From Nocardiopsis alkaliphila YIM 80379 (GTDB lineage Bacteria > Actinomycetota > Actinomycetes > Streptosporangiales > Streptosporangiaceae), in the NCBI RefSeq assembly GCF_000341005.1, contig NZ_ANBD01000105.1, positions 1-58,297 of the forward strand: 58,297 nt of DNA. The letters run 5' to 3'. Made by a program: the position numbers and the translations under genes. The notes under the pieces were generated by a model, which was not told the origin of the DNA, did no database searches, and was given only the letters and a program-made list of their open reading frames with translations. Positions within the stretch are counted from its first letter, which is position 1, and the number at the start of each line of letters is the position of its first letter. Shown here in pieces: positions 39,659 to 49,024 of the stretch.

Positions 39659-41062
39659 ATGAGAACCTTCCCCCACCGACGAGGCGTCAAGGCCGCGGCA
39701 CTGCTCGCGAGCCTGGGCCTACTGCTCAGCGCCTGCTCCGGAGACGATGGAGGCGGTGGCGACACCGACCTGACCGCTCCGGGGCCGGAGGTCTTGGACG
39801 ACCTCGACGAGGCGGTTCAGATCGAGTTCTGGCACAGCATGGACGCCACCAACGGTCAGGTACTGGACCGGCTGATCGACGAGTTCAACTCCCAGAACGA
39901 GGGCCGTGTCGAAGTCACCGGTTCCTTCCAGGGCGACTACGACGAGGCCCTGGCCGGTCATCGCGCCGCCATCCAACAGGGTGAGACCGCCGAACTCATC
40001 ATGATCTACGACCTGGGCACCCAGTTCATGATCGACTCGGGGCAGACCGTGCCGGCCCAGTCCTTCATCGATGAGGACGCCTACGACACCTCCAACGTGG
40101 AGGAGGCGCTCCTCAACTACTTCACGGTCGAGGGCGACTTGAGGTCCTTCCCCTTCAACAACTCCACCCCACTGATGTACGTCAACCGGGACGCCTTCGA
40201 GGAGGCCGGACTCGACCCGGACTCCCCGCCCACCGACCTCGACGAGATCCGTGAGGCCGCCGAACAGCTCACCATCACCGACGACGACGGCACCGTCGTG
40301 CAGTACGGATTCGGCGCGGCGGTGTACGGATGGTTCATCGAACAGTTCATGGCTCGTGCCGCCACCCCCTACTGCGACAACTCCAACGGCCGTGACGGCC
40401 GCGCCACCGAGGTCCTCTTCGACGACCCCAAGGTCGTCGAGCTCGTCGAATGGTGGGAGCAGATGATCGAGGACGACCTCGCCGTCCAGATCGGCCGCAA
40501 CACCGATGATGGTCAGGCCGCCTTCACCTCCGGCCGTGCCGCCATGACCCTGGAGTCCACCGGTTCCCTGGGCGGCTTCATCGAGCAGTCCGACTTCGAG
40601 GTCGGTGCCGGTTACTTCCCGTTGATCAGCGCGGGCGACCCGGGCGGTTCGATCATCGGCGGTGCCTCGCTGTGGATCAACGGCGTGGGTCACAGTCCGG
40701 AGGAGATCCGTGGATCCTGGGAGTTCGTGCAGTACCTGTTGACCCCGCAGGCCCAGTCGATCTGGCACGCGGGCACCGGTTACCTGGCGGTCAACACCGA
40801 GGGCTACGACGGTCCCGAGGCGACCGAACGCGCCGAGGAGTTCCCGCAATTCTCAGTGGCCGCGGCCCAGCTCGCCGACTCCGAGATCAATGAGAACACC
40901 GCCGGCTGCATGATGGGCGTGATGTCCGAGGCCCGCGTGGCCGCCGAGGAGGGATGGGAGGCCGCCCTGACCAGTGACCTGTCCGCCCAGGAGGCCATGT
41001 CCGACGCCGCCGACGGCGTGAGTGGCACCATCGAGGAGTACAACGCCTCCGTCCAGGACTGA
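39659..41062 (+). CDS. ABC transporter solute-binding lipoprotein (UgpB-like)
   Basis: A 467-aa extracellular binding protein with a basic n-region, hydrophobic core and lipobox LLSAC, then a Gly/Asp linker. VQIEFWHSMDATNGQVLDRLIDEFN and FPFNNSTPLMYVNRDAFEEAGLDP are characteristic of the UgpB / family 1 carbohydrate-binding group, known for glycerol-3-phosphate and sugars. An in-frame GTG at 39644 lacks a ribosome site; ATG 39659 follows GGAGA and is preferred. It is the last gene of the operon. Confidence 0.9.
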   Translation: MRTFPHRRGVKAAALLASLGLLLSACSGDDGGGGDTDLTAPGPEVLDDLDEAVQIEFWHSMDATNGQVLDRLIDEFNSQNEGRVEVTGSFQGDYDEALAGHRAAIQQGETAELIMIYDLGTQFMIDSGQTVPAQSFIDEDAYDTSNVEEALLNYFTVEGDLRSFPFNNSTPLMYVNRDAFEEAGLDPDSPPTDLDEIREAAEQLTITDDDGTVVQYGFGAAVYGWFIEQFMARAATPYCDNSNGRDGRATEVLFDDPKVVELVEWWEQMIEDDLAVQIGRNTDDGQAAFTSGRAAMTLESTGSLGGFIEQSDFEVGAGYFPLISAGDPGGSIIGGASLWINGVGHSPEEIRGSWEFVQYLLTPQAQSIWHAGTGYLAVNTEGYDGPEATERAEEFPQFSVAAAQLADSEINENTAGCMMGVMSEARVAAEEGWEAALTSDLSAQEAMSDAADGVSGTIEEYNASVQD

Positions 41063-41081
41063 GCGCGAGCACGGAGTGGAC

Positions 41082-41109
41082 GCGCCCGGGGCCCGATGGC
41101 CTCGGGCGC
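41082..41109. terminator. Bidirectional terminator between convergent genes
   Basis: GCGCCCGGGGCC / GGCCTCGGGCGC makes a 12-bp stem (one G-U) with a CGAT loop, between the ABC operon and the minus-strand DUF3152 gene. Confidence 0.75.
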
Positions 41110-41120
41110 CTCGTTCGGTC

Positions 41121-41936
41121 CTAGGCGTCGGGGTCGACCCAACCGTTGGGCTCACAACCTTGCAGATCCAGGGTCTGTTGCTGCATCACCGGGGCGGGCT
41201 CACCCTCCCCGGGGCAGTTCACGTGCCCGTGACCGAGGGTGTGGCCGACCTCGTGGTTGATCAGATAGATCCGGTAGGTCTCCAGGTCGTCGTCGAAGTG
41301 CTCCACACCCGCCACCCAACGGTTCTGGTTGATGATGGCGCGGTTGCCGTTGGCGCAGGAGACGAAACCGTTGGTGCGCAACGGCGCGCACATGCGATCC
41401 ACGGTGTCCGGTGCGGCCAACAGCACCCTGATGTCGGCGTCGTCGCCGTCCACGCGCTGCAGGGAACGGTCACCGTCCTCGCCCCAGCTCCGAGGGTCGC
41501 CCAGGATCAGTTCGACCGCATCGACGAAGTCCTCGTTCTTCCCCGGGAGTCCTTCCTCGACCTCCACGGCGAAGGTGGTCAGCGGGCCCTCGCCCGTGAC
41601 CTCGCCCTCGCCCTCCATGACCTGGATCTCACCGTCGGCGGTGTCGACCTCCTCCACGACCGAACGCAGCAGGACGGGAGTCTCCTCCACGTCCTCCTCC
41701 TCGGTCTCCTCTTGGGCCGTGGGGGCGGGGTGGGCGCGGGTGCCGTCCGGGACACCGTCACCGGTGGGCCCTTGCGCGGAGGTCTCCTCGGGAGTGACCG
41801 GTTCCTCACCAGGGGCGGGCACGCCGACCATCAACATCGCGGAGGCACCTGAGACCACGCACAGGCCGAGTGCCAGCCCCAAGGGGCGTCCGCGACGCCG
41901 ACGGTGCCGGGCACGGTGGTGGCTACGAGTGCGCAC
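41121..41936 (-). CDS. DUF3152 zincin-like secreted protein
   Basis: A 271-aa protein with a strongly basic N-terminus, one hydrophobic segment (LGLALGLCVVSGASAMLMVG), an acidic Glu/Pro-rich linker, then a DUF3152 domain. The motif HEVGHTLGHGH matches the HExxHxxGxxH zinc site of metzincin-type peptidases. Cysteines in RMCAPL, FVSCANG, HVNCPG and LQGCEP probably form disulfides. It is likely membrane-anchored with the domain outside. The substrate is unknown. Confidence 0.85.
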   Translation of the reverse strand: MRTRSHHRARHRRRRGRPLGLALGLCVVSGASAMLMVGVPAPGEEPVTPEETSAQGPTGDGVPDGTRAHPAPTAQEETEEEDVEETPVLLRSVVEEVDTADGEIQVMEGEGEVTGEGPLTTFAVEVEEGLPGKNEDFVDAVELILGDPRSWGEDGDRSLQRVDGDDADIRVLLAAPDTVDRMCAPLRTNGFVSCANGNRAIINQNRWVAGVEHFDDDLETYRIYLINHEVGHTLGHGHVNCPGEGEPAPVMQQQTLDLQGCEPNGWVDPDA

Positions 41937-42053
41937 GGTCCTCCGCCTCTCGATGGTCCATGGCTTCCAGCATGCCAGAGACGCGCACGTGGCCGGCGCG
42001 ACTACGCTTCAGACGGACAGTGAGTCGTAGAGGGCTGCTTGGAGGAATCACAG

Positions 42054-42854
42054 GTGCGTATCGCACGTTTCGCGGCCGGTGACGAAGTCGGGTTCGGTCT
42101 GGTCGAGGCGGACACGGACAGCGGGGAGGAGTTCGTCGCGAGGTTGAGCGGTCACCCGCTGTTGGGAGACATCAAGCTCACCGGTGAGCGTGCCAAGCTC
42201 TCCGACGTGCGGCTTCTGTCGCCGGTGTTGCCGACCAAGGTCGTGTGCATCGGCAAGAACTACGCGGACCACGTGGCGGAGATGAAGGACGTCACGGGGG
42301 AGGGCACGAAGGAGCCGGTGGTCTTCCTCAAGCCGTCGACCGCGGTCGCCGGTCCCCATGATCCGATCTTCTACCCGAAGGTCTCCGAACGGGTGGACTT
42401 CGAGGGCGAGATGGCCATCGTCATCTCCCGGCCCTGCCGCGAGGTACCGCGCGAGCGCGTCAAGGACGTCATCTTCGGGTACACGGTGGCCAACGACGTC
42501 ACCGCCCGTGACCTGCAAAAGAAGGACAAGCAGTGGACACGGGCCAAGGGCTTCGACTCCTTCTGCCCGATCGGTCCATGGATCACCACCGGGCTGAGCG
42601 TCGAAGAGGCCCAAGACCTGCGGCTCACCACCACCGTGGACGGCGAGAATCGCCAAGACGGACGCACGTCACAGTTCATCCACGACATCGAGGGCATCAT
42701 CTCCTATGTCTCCTCCTTCATGACCCTCCTTCCGGGCGACGTGCTCCTGACCGGCACTCCGGCCGGTGTGGGACCCGTCGAGGTCGGCCAAGAAGTGGCC
42801 GTCACGGTGGAGGGCCTGGGCACCATCACCAACCGGGTGGTCGCCCGGGACTGA
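42054..42854 (+). CDS. Fumarylacetoacetate hydrolase family protein
   Basis: A 266-aa FAH-fold protein. The core PTKVVCIGKNYADHVAEM, metal ligands in DFEGEMAIVI and the D of NDVTARDLQ, and GDVLLTGTPAGVGP are typical. The family includes acylpyruvases and oxaloacetate decarboxylases, so the substrate is undecided. The start is GTG behind GGAGG; an in-frame TTG at 42039 is less likely. M. tuberculosis has a homologue (Rv2993c) beside its glutamyl-tRNA synthetase gene, matching this context. Confidence 0.9.
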   Translation: MRIARFAAGDEVGFGLVEADTDSGEEFVARLSGHPLLGDIKLTGERAKLSDVRLLSPVLPTKVVCIGKNYADHVAEMKDVTGEGTKEPVVFLKPSTAVAGPHDPIFYPKVSERVDFEGEMAIVISRPCREVPRERVKDVIFGYTVANDVTARDLQKKDKQWTRAKGFDSFCPIGPWITTGLSVEEAQDLRLTTTVDGENRQDGRTSQFIHDIEGIISYVSSFMTLLPGDVLLTGTPAGVGPVEVGQEVAVTVEGLGTITNRVVARD

Positions 42855-42864
42855 GTCCGAACGA

Positions 42865-42894
42865 ACCGTGCGCGGCTTGCGGCCCGCGCACGGT
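42865..42894 (+). terminator. Terminator after FAH-family gene
   Basis: ACCGTGCGCGG / CCGCGCACGGT is a perfect 11-bp stem with an 8-base loop, 10 bp after the stop; no T run. Confidence 0.65.
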
Positions 42895-42937
42895 CCACCC
42901 GTCGGGGCGCGCCCCGACCGAGCGGAAGGACCGCCTC

Positions 42938-43813
42938 TTGGCGCCCCGAAGTCGACGCATCGTGCCCTTCGCCCTCACCGGCGCACTCGCTCTGGTCGTG
43001 GCCTTGGCGGGCTCTGGATTGTGGTTGCTCGGCAGGTCCTCCGAACCCGAACGCGCTCAGGTGCGGATCATGCTCGCCGGGGATTCCATGACCCATGGCG
43101 CGGATGGGGACCGAACCTGGCGCTACCACCTGTGGAACCATCTGGAACCGCACGTGGAGGGCCTGGACTTCGTGGGTCCCTTCACCGCCCCGGCCACCCC
43201 TGAACAGATCGTGTCGCCGGAGGTGGCCGGGACCGCGCGGGGGGAGGGGGATCCCGAGGGCGTCGACTATCGGGATCCCGACTTCGACCAGGACCACAAC
43301 GCCCGCTGGGGGCGCAGCCTGGCCGACGCGGCCACCACCATCACCGCCGACGTCGCCGAGCACAGGCCGCACGTGTTGTGCGTCATGATCGGGATCAACG
43401 ATCTGCTGCATCCCATCGGTGAGGAGGAGATGGAGCGGCGCATCCGCGCCTACGTGGAGGGCGCCCGGCGAGGGAACCCGAACGTCCACATCCTGATCGC
43501 CCAGGCTCCGCCCATCACCCTGGTCGAAAAGGACCAGGGCTTCGCGCTGCGCCTGTACGTGTACAACGAACTGGTCCGTGAGCTGGCCGAGGAGTTGTCC
43601 ATGGTCCATTCCCGGGTGGTCTCCTTCGACCTGGCCAAGGCCGAGTCCTGGGACCCGTGGACCGACACCTACGACGGCACCCACCCCAACGAGGGCGGTG
43701 AGCTGAAGATCGCAGCGGGTTTCGCCGACGCGCTCTCCCGTTCCTTCGGCCTGGGCCCGGGTTACCAGCGTCCGCTGCCGATCGTCCCCTCCCAATGGTC
43801 ATCCGGTCACTGA
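42938..43813 (+). CDS. Secreted SGNH/GDSL hydrolase
   Basis: A 291-aa esterase-like protein. After an N-terminal membrane segment ([21 protein letters not shown]) come block I with LAGDSMTHG, block III with IGINDLL and the catalytic Asp-x-x-His in DGTHPNEGG. It should act outside the membrane on esters of envelope polymers or lipids. Translation starts at TTG 42938 with GGAAGGA seven nt upstream; no ATG or GTG suits as well. It lies just before gltX, but gltX has its own promoter. Confidence 0.85.
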   Translation: MAPRSRRIVPFALTGALALVVALAGSGLWLLGRSSEPERAQVRIMLAGDSMTHGADGDRTWRYHLWNHLEPHVEGLDFVGPFTAPATPEQIVSPEVAGTARGEGDPEGVDYRDPDFDQDHNARWGRSLADAATTITADVAEHRPHVLCVMIGINDLLHPIGEEEMERRIRAYVEGARRGNPNVHILIAQAPPITLVEKDQGFALRLYVYNELVRELAEELSMVHSRVVSFDLAKAESWDPWTDTYDGTHPNEGGELKIAAGFADALSRSFGLGPGYQRPLPIVPSQWSSGH

Positions 43814-43838
43814 CGGGGCCGCCTATACCCTGGAACAC

Positions 43839-45284
43839 GTGACTGAGACTCCGATTCGTACCCGCTTCGCCCCGTCGCCCACGGGCATGTTCCACGTCGG
43901 TGGCGCACGTTCCGCGCTCTTCAACTGGGCCTTGGCCCAGCAGCGACCCGAGGGCCGCATGGTCCTGCGCGTCGAGGACACCGACGCCGCGCGCAATCGC
44001 CCCGAGTGGACCGAGGGCATCATTCGCGCGATGTCCTGGATCGGCATCGACGAGAGCGACCCGCACTTCGAAGGCCCCTACTTCCAGTCGGCCTACGTCG
44101 AAAAGCACCGCGAGACCGCCCAGGAGCTGTACCGTTCCGGCCGCGCCTACTACTGTGACTGCACCCGAGAACAGGTACAGGAGCGTCGAGACAACCCGAG
44201 CCTGGGCTATGACGGTTTCTGTCGGGACCGTGGCCTGGAGGCGGGCCCGGGACGCGCACTGCGCTTCCGGGTGCCCGAGGGCGGTCCCACGATCGTTCGG
44301 GATCAGATTCGCGGCGACGTGGAGTTCGAGCACTCCGCCATCGAGGACTTCGTGATCGCCCGCGCCGACGGTTCGCCGCTGTTCGTGCTGGCCAACGTCG
44401 TGGACGACGTTCAGATGCGCATCACGCACGTCATCCGGGGTGAGGAGCACCTGTCCAACACCCCCAAACAGCAGTTGCTGTGGGAGGCGCTGGAGCTGAC
44501 CCCGCCGGTGTGGGCGCACTTGCCCGTCATCGTCAACGAACAGCGCAAGAAGTTGTCCAAACGCCGTGACAAGGTCGCCTTGGAGTCCTACCAGGAGGAG
44601 GGCTACCTGGCCGAGGCGATGGTCAACTACCTGATGTTGCTGGGGTGGGGTCCGGGCGAGGACCGCGAACTCATGCCGTGGTCGGAGATGATGCCGCTCT
44701 TTCGCATCCAGGACGTGAACAGCTCCAGCGCGTTCTTCGACGAGAAGAAGTTGCGCGCCTTCAACGGTGAGTACATCCGTGGGTTGTCGGTGGAGGACTT
44801 CATCGCGCGTTGCCGGCCGTGGCTGACCGGCGAGGACACCCCGTGGGAGGCCGAGGCCTACGACCCGGCGGTCTTCGCCGCCATCGCCCCGCTGGCACAG
44901 AGCCGGGTGTCCGTCCTCAGCGAGATCGTTCCCAACGTGGACTTCCTGTTCCTGAGCGAGCCGGTGGAGGACGACAAGAGCTGGAAGAAGGCGATGAAGC
45001 CGGGTGTGGGCAAGGAGATGGTGGAGGCGGCACTGGCGCGCTTCGCCGACCCCGGGCTGGAGTGGACGGCGGACGCCCTCAAGACCGCGACCGAGGAGAC
45101 CGGCGCGTCCCTGGGGCTGAAGCTGGGCAAGGCGCAGGCTCCGGTGCGCGTGGCCGTCACCGGGCGGACCGTGGGGCTGCCGTTGTTCGAGTCCCTGGAG
45201 TTGCTGGGCCGTGAGCGGGTCCAGGCGCGCTTGGAGGCCGCCCTGGAGAAACTGCGGGCCCAGGAGAAGGCCTCCGAGGGCTGA
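43839..45284 (+). CDS. gltX: Glutamyl-tRNA synthetase
   Basis: A 481-aa class I synthetase with the HIGH-type motif ([18 protein letters not shown]) and KLSKR as the KMSKS loop. TATACCC and TACCCT end seven nt before the GTG at 43839 with no Shine-Dalgarno, so translation is probably leaderless; the 10-mer ATACCCTGGA also precedes mnmA. With gatCAB and no glutaminyl-tRNA synthetase in view, it is expected to be non-discriminating, charging tRNA-Gln with Glu too. Its substrate tRNA genes follow immediately. Confidence 0.97.
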   Translation: MTETPIRTRFAPSPTGMFHVGGARSALFNWALAQQRPEGRMVLRVEDTDAARNRPEWTEGIIRAMSWIGIDESDPHFEGPYFQSAYVEKHRETAQELYRSGRAYYCDCTREQVQERRDNPSLGYDGFCRDRGLEAGPGRALRFRVPEGGPTIVRDQIRGDVEFEHSAIEDFVIARADGSPLFVLANVVDDVQMRITHVIRGEEHLSNTPKQQLLWEALELTPPVWAHLPVIVNEQRKKLSKRRDKVALESYQEEGYLAEAMVNYLMLLGWGPGEDRELMPWSEMMPLFRIQDVNSSSAFFDEKKLRAFNGEYIRGLSVEDFIARCRPWLTGEDTPWEAEAYDPAVFAAIAPLAQSRVSVLSEIVPNVDFLFLSEPVEDDKSWKKAMKPGVGKEMVEAALARFADPGLEWTADALKTATEETGASLGLKLGKAQAPVRVAVTGRTVGLPLFESLELLGRERVQARLEAALEKLRAQEKASEG

Positions 45285-45377
45285 CCCGTCAGGGTCGCCG
45301 TTCGGGCACTGAGGCCGAGCAAGGACCCGAGGACGAGCGGGGTGGTCGGGGCCACAGCCCTCCCACCCCGTTTTCGG

Positions 45378-45407
45378 TTCGCGAGCACTCGGAATGTCCG
45401 CTAGAGT
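45378..45407 (+). promoter_or_regulatory. Promoter of the tRNA cluster
   Basis: TTCGCG (45378-45383), an 18-nt spacer and TAGAGT (45402-45407) lie 58 bp before the first tRNA. Confidence 0.45.
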
Positions 45408-45465
45408 TGTCTACGTCGCCGAGGGGGACAGGGAAGCGGAAGCGGCCGAAGTCCTCCCGAAGCAA

Positions 45466-45537
45466 TGGCCTATGGTGTAATCGGCAGCACGACTGATTCT
45501 GGTTCAGTTAGTCTAGGTTCGAGTCCTGGTAGGCCAG
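45466..45537 (+). tRNA. tRNA-Gln (anticodon CUG)
   Basis: A 72-nt cloverleaf with acceptor TGGCCTA / TAGGCCA, D arm TGGTGTAATCGGCA, anticodon loop with CTG, and T arm GGTTCGAGTCC. CCA is not encoded. In this organism it is probably charged by GltX and amidated by GatCAB. Confidence 0.95.
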
Positions 45538-45588
45538 CTTGTTCACGGTTAACGCCGTGAACACGGGGCCCTCCGGGGCCGAAAGCGC

Positions 45589-45661
45589 GCCCCCGTCGTC
45601 TAGTGGCCTAGGACGCCGCCCTCTCAAGGCGGTAACGGCGGTTCGAATCCGCTCGGGGGTA
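45589..45661 (+). tRNA. tRNA-Glu (anticodon CUC), copy 1
   Basis: A 73-nt cloverleaf: acceptor GCCCCCG / CGGGGGT with a terminal G-U pair, anticodon loop CCTCTCAAG with CTC, T arm GGTTCGAATCC. The A at 45661 is followed by encoded CCA. Confidence 0.95.
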
Positions 45662-45693
45662 CCACGCTTCACGTTCCATGGGAATCACGTCCT

Positions 45694-45766
45694 GCCCCCG
45701 TCGTCTAGTGGCCTAGGACGCCGCCCTCTCAAGGCGGTAACGGCGGTTCGAATCCGCTCGGGGGTA
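45694..45766 (+). tRNA. tRNA-Glu (anticodon CUC), copy 2
   Basis: Identical to copy 1, including the encoded CCA, after a 29-bp spacer. The tandem duplication suggests one transcript with tRNA-Gln. Confidence 0.95.
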
Positions 45767-45782
45767 CCAGCAGTACATCGAA

Positions 45783-45812
45783 GAAGGCCCTACCCTTTCG
45801 GGTGGGGCCTTC
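45783..45812. terminator. Terminator shared by tRNA cluster and IclR gene
   Basis: GAAGGCCCTACCC / GGGTGGGGCCTTC forms a 13-bp stem with one G-U pair and a 4-base loop, between convergent transcripts. Confidence 0.85.
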
Positions 45813-45819
45813 CTTCGGT

Positions 45820-46554
45820 TCAGCCCATGCCCTCGTAGGTGTGCAGGGACTCGCTGATCTTCTCCGCGGCGGAGACCACCGCCTGGGAGTGCATACGTCC
45901 AGGGGAACGGGTCAGGCGCTCTATCGGGCCGGACACCGAGACCGCGGCGATCACCCGGCCACCCGGTCCGGCGACCGGCGCCGAGACCGACGCCACGCCC
46001 TGTTCGCGCTCGGCGACGCTCTGGGCCCAACGGCGGCGACGCACCTGGGCCAGACCGGCCGCGGTGAAGCGGGCCCCCACCAGGGAACGGCGGATGCGGT
46101 CGGAGTCCTCCCATGCGAGCAGGACCTGGGCCGCGGAGCCGGCGTTCATCGGCAATTCGCTGCCCACGGGAACGGTGTCGCGCAGGCCACTGCTGCGTTC
46201 GGAGGCGGCCACGCACACGCGCGTGTCGCCTTGACGGCGGTAGAGCTGGGCACTCTCACCGGTGAGGTCGCGTAGCTGGACCAGGATCGGCGCCGCCACG
46301 GCGAGCAGGCGATCCTCTCCAGTGGCGATCGACAGCTCACCCAGGCGGGGGCCTAGTACGAAACGGCCCTGGCTGTCCCTGGTCACCATGCGATGACGTT
46401 CCAGGGCGACGGCGAGACGGTGGGCGGTGGGGCGGGCCAGACCGGTGATCTGGACCAGCTGGGCCAAAGACGCGGGTCCCGATTCCAGGGCGTCGAGGAC
46501 GGACATCGTCTTGTCCAGGACACCGACACCGCTGGATGAGCTAGAGTTGTCCAT
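45820..46554 (-). CDS. ndgR: IclR-family regulator, NdgR-like
   Basis: A 244-aa regulator with an N-terminal winged HTH (SLAQLVQITGLARPTAHRLAVAL) and a C-terminal IclR ligand domain. It is divergent from leuC exactly as NdgR/AreB in Streptomyces, LtbR in Corynebacterium and Rv2989 in M. tuberculosis, which regulate leucine and related amino-acid genes. The upstream-open frame is antisense to leuC, so ATG 46554 is the start. Its promoter fits TTGCAT-N17-CAATAT with the ATG six nt later, so the message is likely leaderless. A GTCTC-type site lies within the promoter spacer, suggesting autoregulation. Confidence 0.92.
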   Translation of the reverse strand: MDNSSSSSGVGVLDKTMSVLDALESGPASLAQLVQITGLARPTAHRLAVALERHRMVTRDSQGRFVLGPRLGELSIATGEDRLLAVAAPILVQLRDLTGESAQLYRRQGDTRVCVAASERSSGLRDTVPVGSELPMNAGSAAQVLLAWEDSDRIRRSLVGARFTAAGLAQVRRRRWAQSVAEREQGVASVSAPVAGPGGRVIAAVSVSGPIERLTRSPGRMHSQAVVSAAEKISESLHTYEGMG

Positions 46555-46560
46555 GGCTTG

Positions 46561-46589
46561 ATATTGCCGTCTCGATATATGGAATGCAA
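46561..46589 (-). promoter_or_regulatory. ndgR promoter and operator, shared with leuC
   Basis: On the minus strand TTGCAT (46584-46589), 17 nt, CAATAT (46561-46566). Within the spacer, GTCTC-GATATAT-GGAAT (46569-46585 on the plus strand) has the N7 geometry of the ilvB and cimA palindromes with a degenerate right half. Binding here would block ndgR and could affect leuC. Confidence 0.6.
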
Positions 46590-46641
46590 GTCGGCCTGAG
46601 TCCCTGGAAGACACGGAAAGACACGGAAGAGGCGATCGCTC

Positions 46642-48039
46642 ATGGCACGCACGATGGCCGAGAAGGTCTGGGAGGAGCACGTCGTTCGACGTGCCGAGGG
46701 CGAGCCGGACCTGCTCTACATCGACCTCCACCTCGTTCACGAGGTGACCAGCCCTCAGGCCTTCGAGGGTCTGCGTCTGGCCGGTCGCTCCGTGCGCCGT
46801 CCGGACCTGACCATCGCGACCGAGGACCACAACGTCCCCACGATGGACCTCCTCGCGCCCATCGCCGACCCGGTTTCGCGTAAACAGGTCGAGACGCTGC
46901 GCAAGAACTGCTCGGACTTCGGGGTACGTCTGCACCCCATGGGCGACATCGAGCAGGGCGTCGTCCACGTGGTCGGCCCCCAGCTCGGCCTCACCCAGCC
47001 CGGCATGACCGTCGTCTGTGGCGACAGTCACACCAGCACGCACGGCGCGTTCGGTGCCTTGGCCTTCGGTATCGGCACCAGCCAGGTCGAGCACGTCCTG
47101 GCCACCCAGACCCTGCCGATGCAGCCGTTCAAGACCATGGCCGTCACGGTCAACGGCAAGCTGCGGCCCGGTGTCACCGCCAAGGACATCATCCTCGCCG
47201 TGATCGCCAAGATCGGTACCGGTGGCGGTCAGGGCTACGTCATCGAGTACCGGGGCGAGGCCATCGAGGCACTGTCCATGGAGGCCCGCATGACGGTGTG
47301 CAACATGTCCATCGAGGCGGGTGCCCGTGCCGGGATGATCGCCCCGGACCAGACCACCTTCGACTACGTCCAAGGACGCCCGCACGCCCCGCGGGGCGCC
47401 GACTTCGACGCCGCCGTCGAGCACTGGAAGAGTCTGCGCACCGACGAGGGCGCCGAGTTCGACGCCGAAGTGGTCCTGGACGCCGACGAGTTGAGCCCGT
47501 TCGTCACCTGGGGCACCAACCCCGGCCAGGGCGTGCCGTTGGACGCCTCCGTGCCAGACCCGGCCTCCTATGAGGACCCCTCCGCGCGGGCCGCCGCCGA
47601 GAAGGCACTGGCGTACATGGACCTGGAGGCCGGTACGCCGATGCGTGAGGTCCGTGTGGACACCGTCTTCTTGGGCTCGTGCACCAATGGTCGGATCGAG
47701 GACCTCAGGGCCGCGGCCGAGGTCATCCGTGGCCGCAAGGTCGCCGACGGTGTGCGCATGTTGGTCGTCCCCGGTTCCATGCGGGTCAAGGAACAGGCCA
47801 ACGAGGAGGGCTTGGGCAAGGTGTTCGAGGAGGCCGGCGCCGAGTGGCGTGAAGCGGGTTGCTCGATGTGCCTGGGCATGAATCCGGACCAGCTCAAGCC
47901 GGGAGAGCGCAGCGCCTCCACCTCCAACCGCAACTTCGAGGGCCGCCAGGGCCGGGGCGGACGCACCCACCTGGTCTCCCCGCTGGTGGCCGCCGCCACT
48001 GCGGTGCGCGGCACCCTGTCCTCCCCGGCCGACCTGTAG
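46642..48039 (+). CDS. leuC: 3-isopropylmalate dehydratase large subunit
   Basis: LeuC carries the [4Fe-4S] cluster that isomerises 2- to 3-isopropylmalate. Cluster ligands are C347 in GSCTNGR and C407 and C410 in CSMCLGMN. The 465-aa length is standard. It is followed after 29 bp by leuD and divergent from ndgR. A purine-rich GGAAGAGG lies before the ATG. Confidence 0.97.
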   Translation: MARTMAEKVWEEHVVRRAEGEPDLLYIDLHLVHEVTSPQAFEGLRLAGRSVRRPDLTIATEDHNVPTMDLLAPIADPVSRKQVETLRKNCSDFGVRLHPMGDIEQGVVHVVGPQLGLTQPGMTVVCGDSHTSTHGAFGALAFGIGTSQVEHVLATQTLPMQPFKTMAVTVNGKLRPGVTAKDIILAVIAKIGTGGGQGYVIEYRGEAIEALSMEARMTVCNMSIEAGARAGMIAPDQTTFDYVQGRPHAPRGADFDAAVEHWKSLRTDEGAEFDAEVVLDADELSPFVTWGTNPGQGVPLDASVPDPASYEDPSARAAAEKALAYMDLEAGTPMREVRVDTVFLGSCTNGRIEDLRAAAEVIRGRKVADGVRMLVVPGSMRVKEQANEEGLGKVFEEAGAEWREAGCSMCLGMNPDQLKPGERSASTSNRNFEGRQGRGGRTHLVSPLVAAATAVRGTLSSPADL

Positions 48040-48068
48040 CCGCCCCGATCCGTTAGGAGAGTCCTCTC

Positions 48069-48665
48069 ATGGAGAAGTTCGACGTCCACACCGGTCGGGC
48101 CGTCCCGCTGCGAGAGAGCAACGTCGACACCGACCAGATCATCCCCGCCGTCTACCTCAAGCGTGTGAGCCGTACCGGTTTCGAGGACGGCCTGTTCGCC
48201 GAGTGGCGTCGGTCCGACCCTGACTTCGTGCTCAACCGCCCCGAGTACGAAGGTGCGACCGTGCTGGTCGCCGGTCCCGACTTCGGCACCGGTTCCTCCC
48301 GTGAACACGCCGTGTGGGCCCTACAGGACTACGGGTTCAAGGTCGTGTTGTCCTCCAGGTTCGCCGACATCTTCCGCGGCAACTCGCTCAAGGGCGGCCT
48401 GCTGACCGTCCTGCTGCCCCAGGAGGTCATCGACCGCGTCTGGAGCGCGGTGGAGGCCGAACCGACCACCGAGGTGACCGTGGACCTGGTGGAGCGTCGA
48501 GTCCGCGTGCCGGCCGCGCGGGTGGATGAGTCGTTCGAGTTGGACGACTACACCCGCTGGCGGTTGATGGAGGGACTGGACGACATCGCCTTGACGCTCC
48601 GTCACACCGACGACATCACGGCCTTCGAGGCGACCCGGCAGCCCTGGAAGCCGGTCACGATGTAG
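48069..48665 (+). CDS. leuD: 3-isopropylmalate dehydratase small subunit
   Basis: A 198-aa swivel-domain subunit with [19 protein letters not shown] and [13 protein letters not shown]. It forms the heterodimer with LeuC. GTTAGGAGAG precedes the ATG. A terminator follows. Confidence 0.97.
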   Translation: MEKFDVHTGRAVPLRESNVDTDQIIPAVYLKRVSRTGFEDGLFAEWRRSDPDFVLNRPEYEGATVLVAGPDFGTGSSREHAVWALQDYGFKVVLSSRFADIFRGNSLKGGLLTVLLPQEVIDRVWSAVEAEPTTEVTVDLVERRVRVPAARVDESFELDDYTRWRLMEGLDDIALTLRHTDDITAFEATRQPWKPVTM

Positions 48666-48697
48666 TCACGGCGTGGACCGGAAGGCCCTTCTGGGCA

Positions 48698-48747
48698 CGG
48701 GATCGGGCGGTGTTGTGACGCAGCACACCCCCGATCCCGAATAATTT
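48698..48747 (+). terminator. Terminator of leuCD
   Basis: CGGGATCGGG / CCCGATCCCG, a 10-bp stem with an internal loop, followed by AATAATTTT. Confidence 0.8.
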
Positions 48748-49014
48748 TACCTTTACTTCTTGTGAGCATTCGCTTACTGCCTTTGTGCGCTTAAGGGTGG
48801 CGGTGCTGGCGTCCGGAATCCGGTTATACGTAGGCTTTTGAGGCCCACAGAAGGGGGCAAAAGGGGCGCGTTCCCCTTGAGGTCTCCTCCAGCCCTTCCG
48901 TTGCGGAGCGTGACATCGCAGGTGAGGAGGGGGCCGACACGCCCTTCCCACAGGCGTTTGTATTTGTGTAAAGGCCTCTGCGTCCCCTAATTTCGTGCGA
49001 GCAAGGGGGAACCG
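48748..49014. other. Leader/promoter region of hup, no gene seen
   Basis: The leuD-hup gap of 359 bp is partly AT-rich near 48740-48780 and 48955-48975. I see no ORF or stable RNA I can support and no clear -35/-10 pair. It probably holds the hup promoter and a long leader. Confidence 0.4.
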
Positions 49015-49024
49015 GAGGAACCTT

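Noticed and set aside
45589..45769. Tandem 76-nt identical repeats as a possible CRISPR-like or attachment-site array
   Set aside because: They are complete tRNA-Glu genes with normal cloverleaf features; no integrase or partial tRNA copy is nearby.
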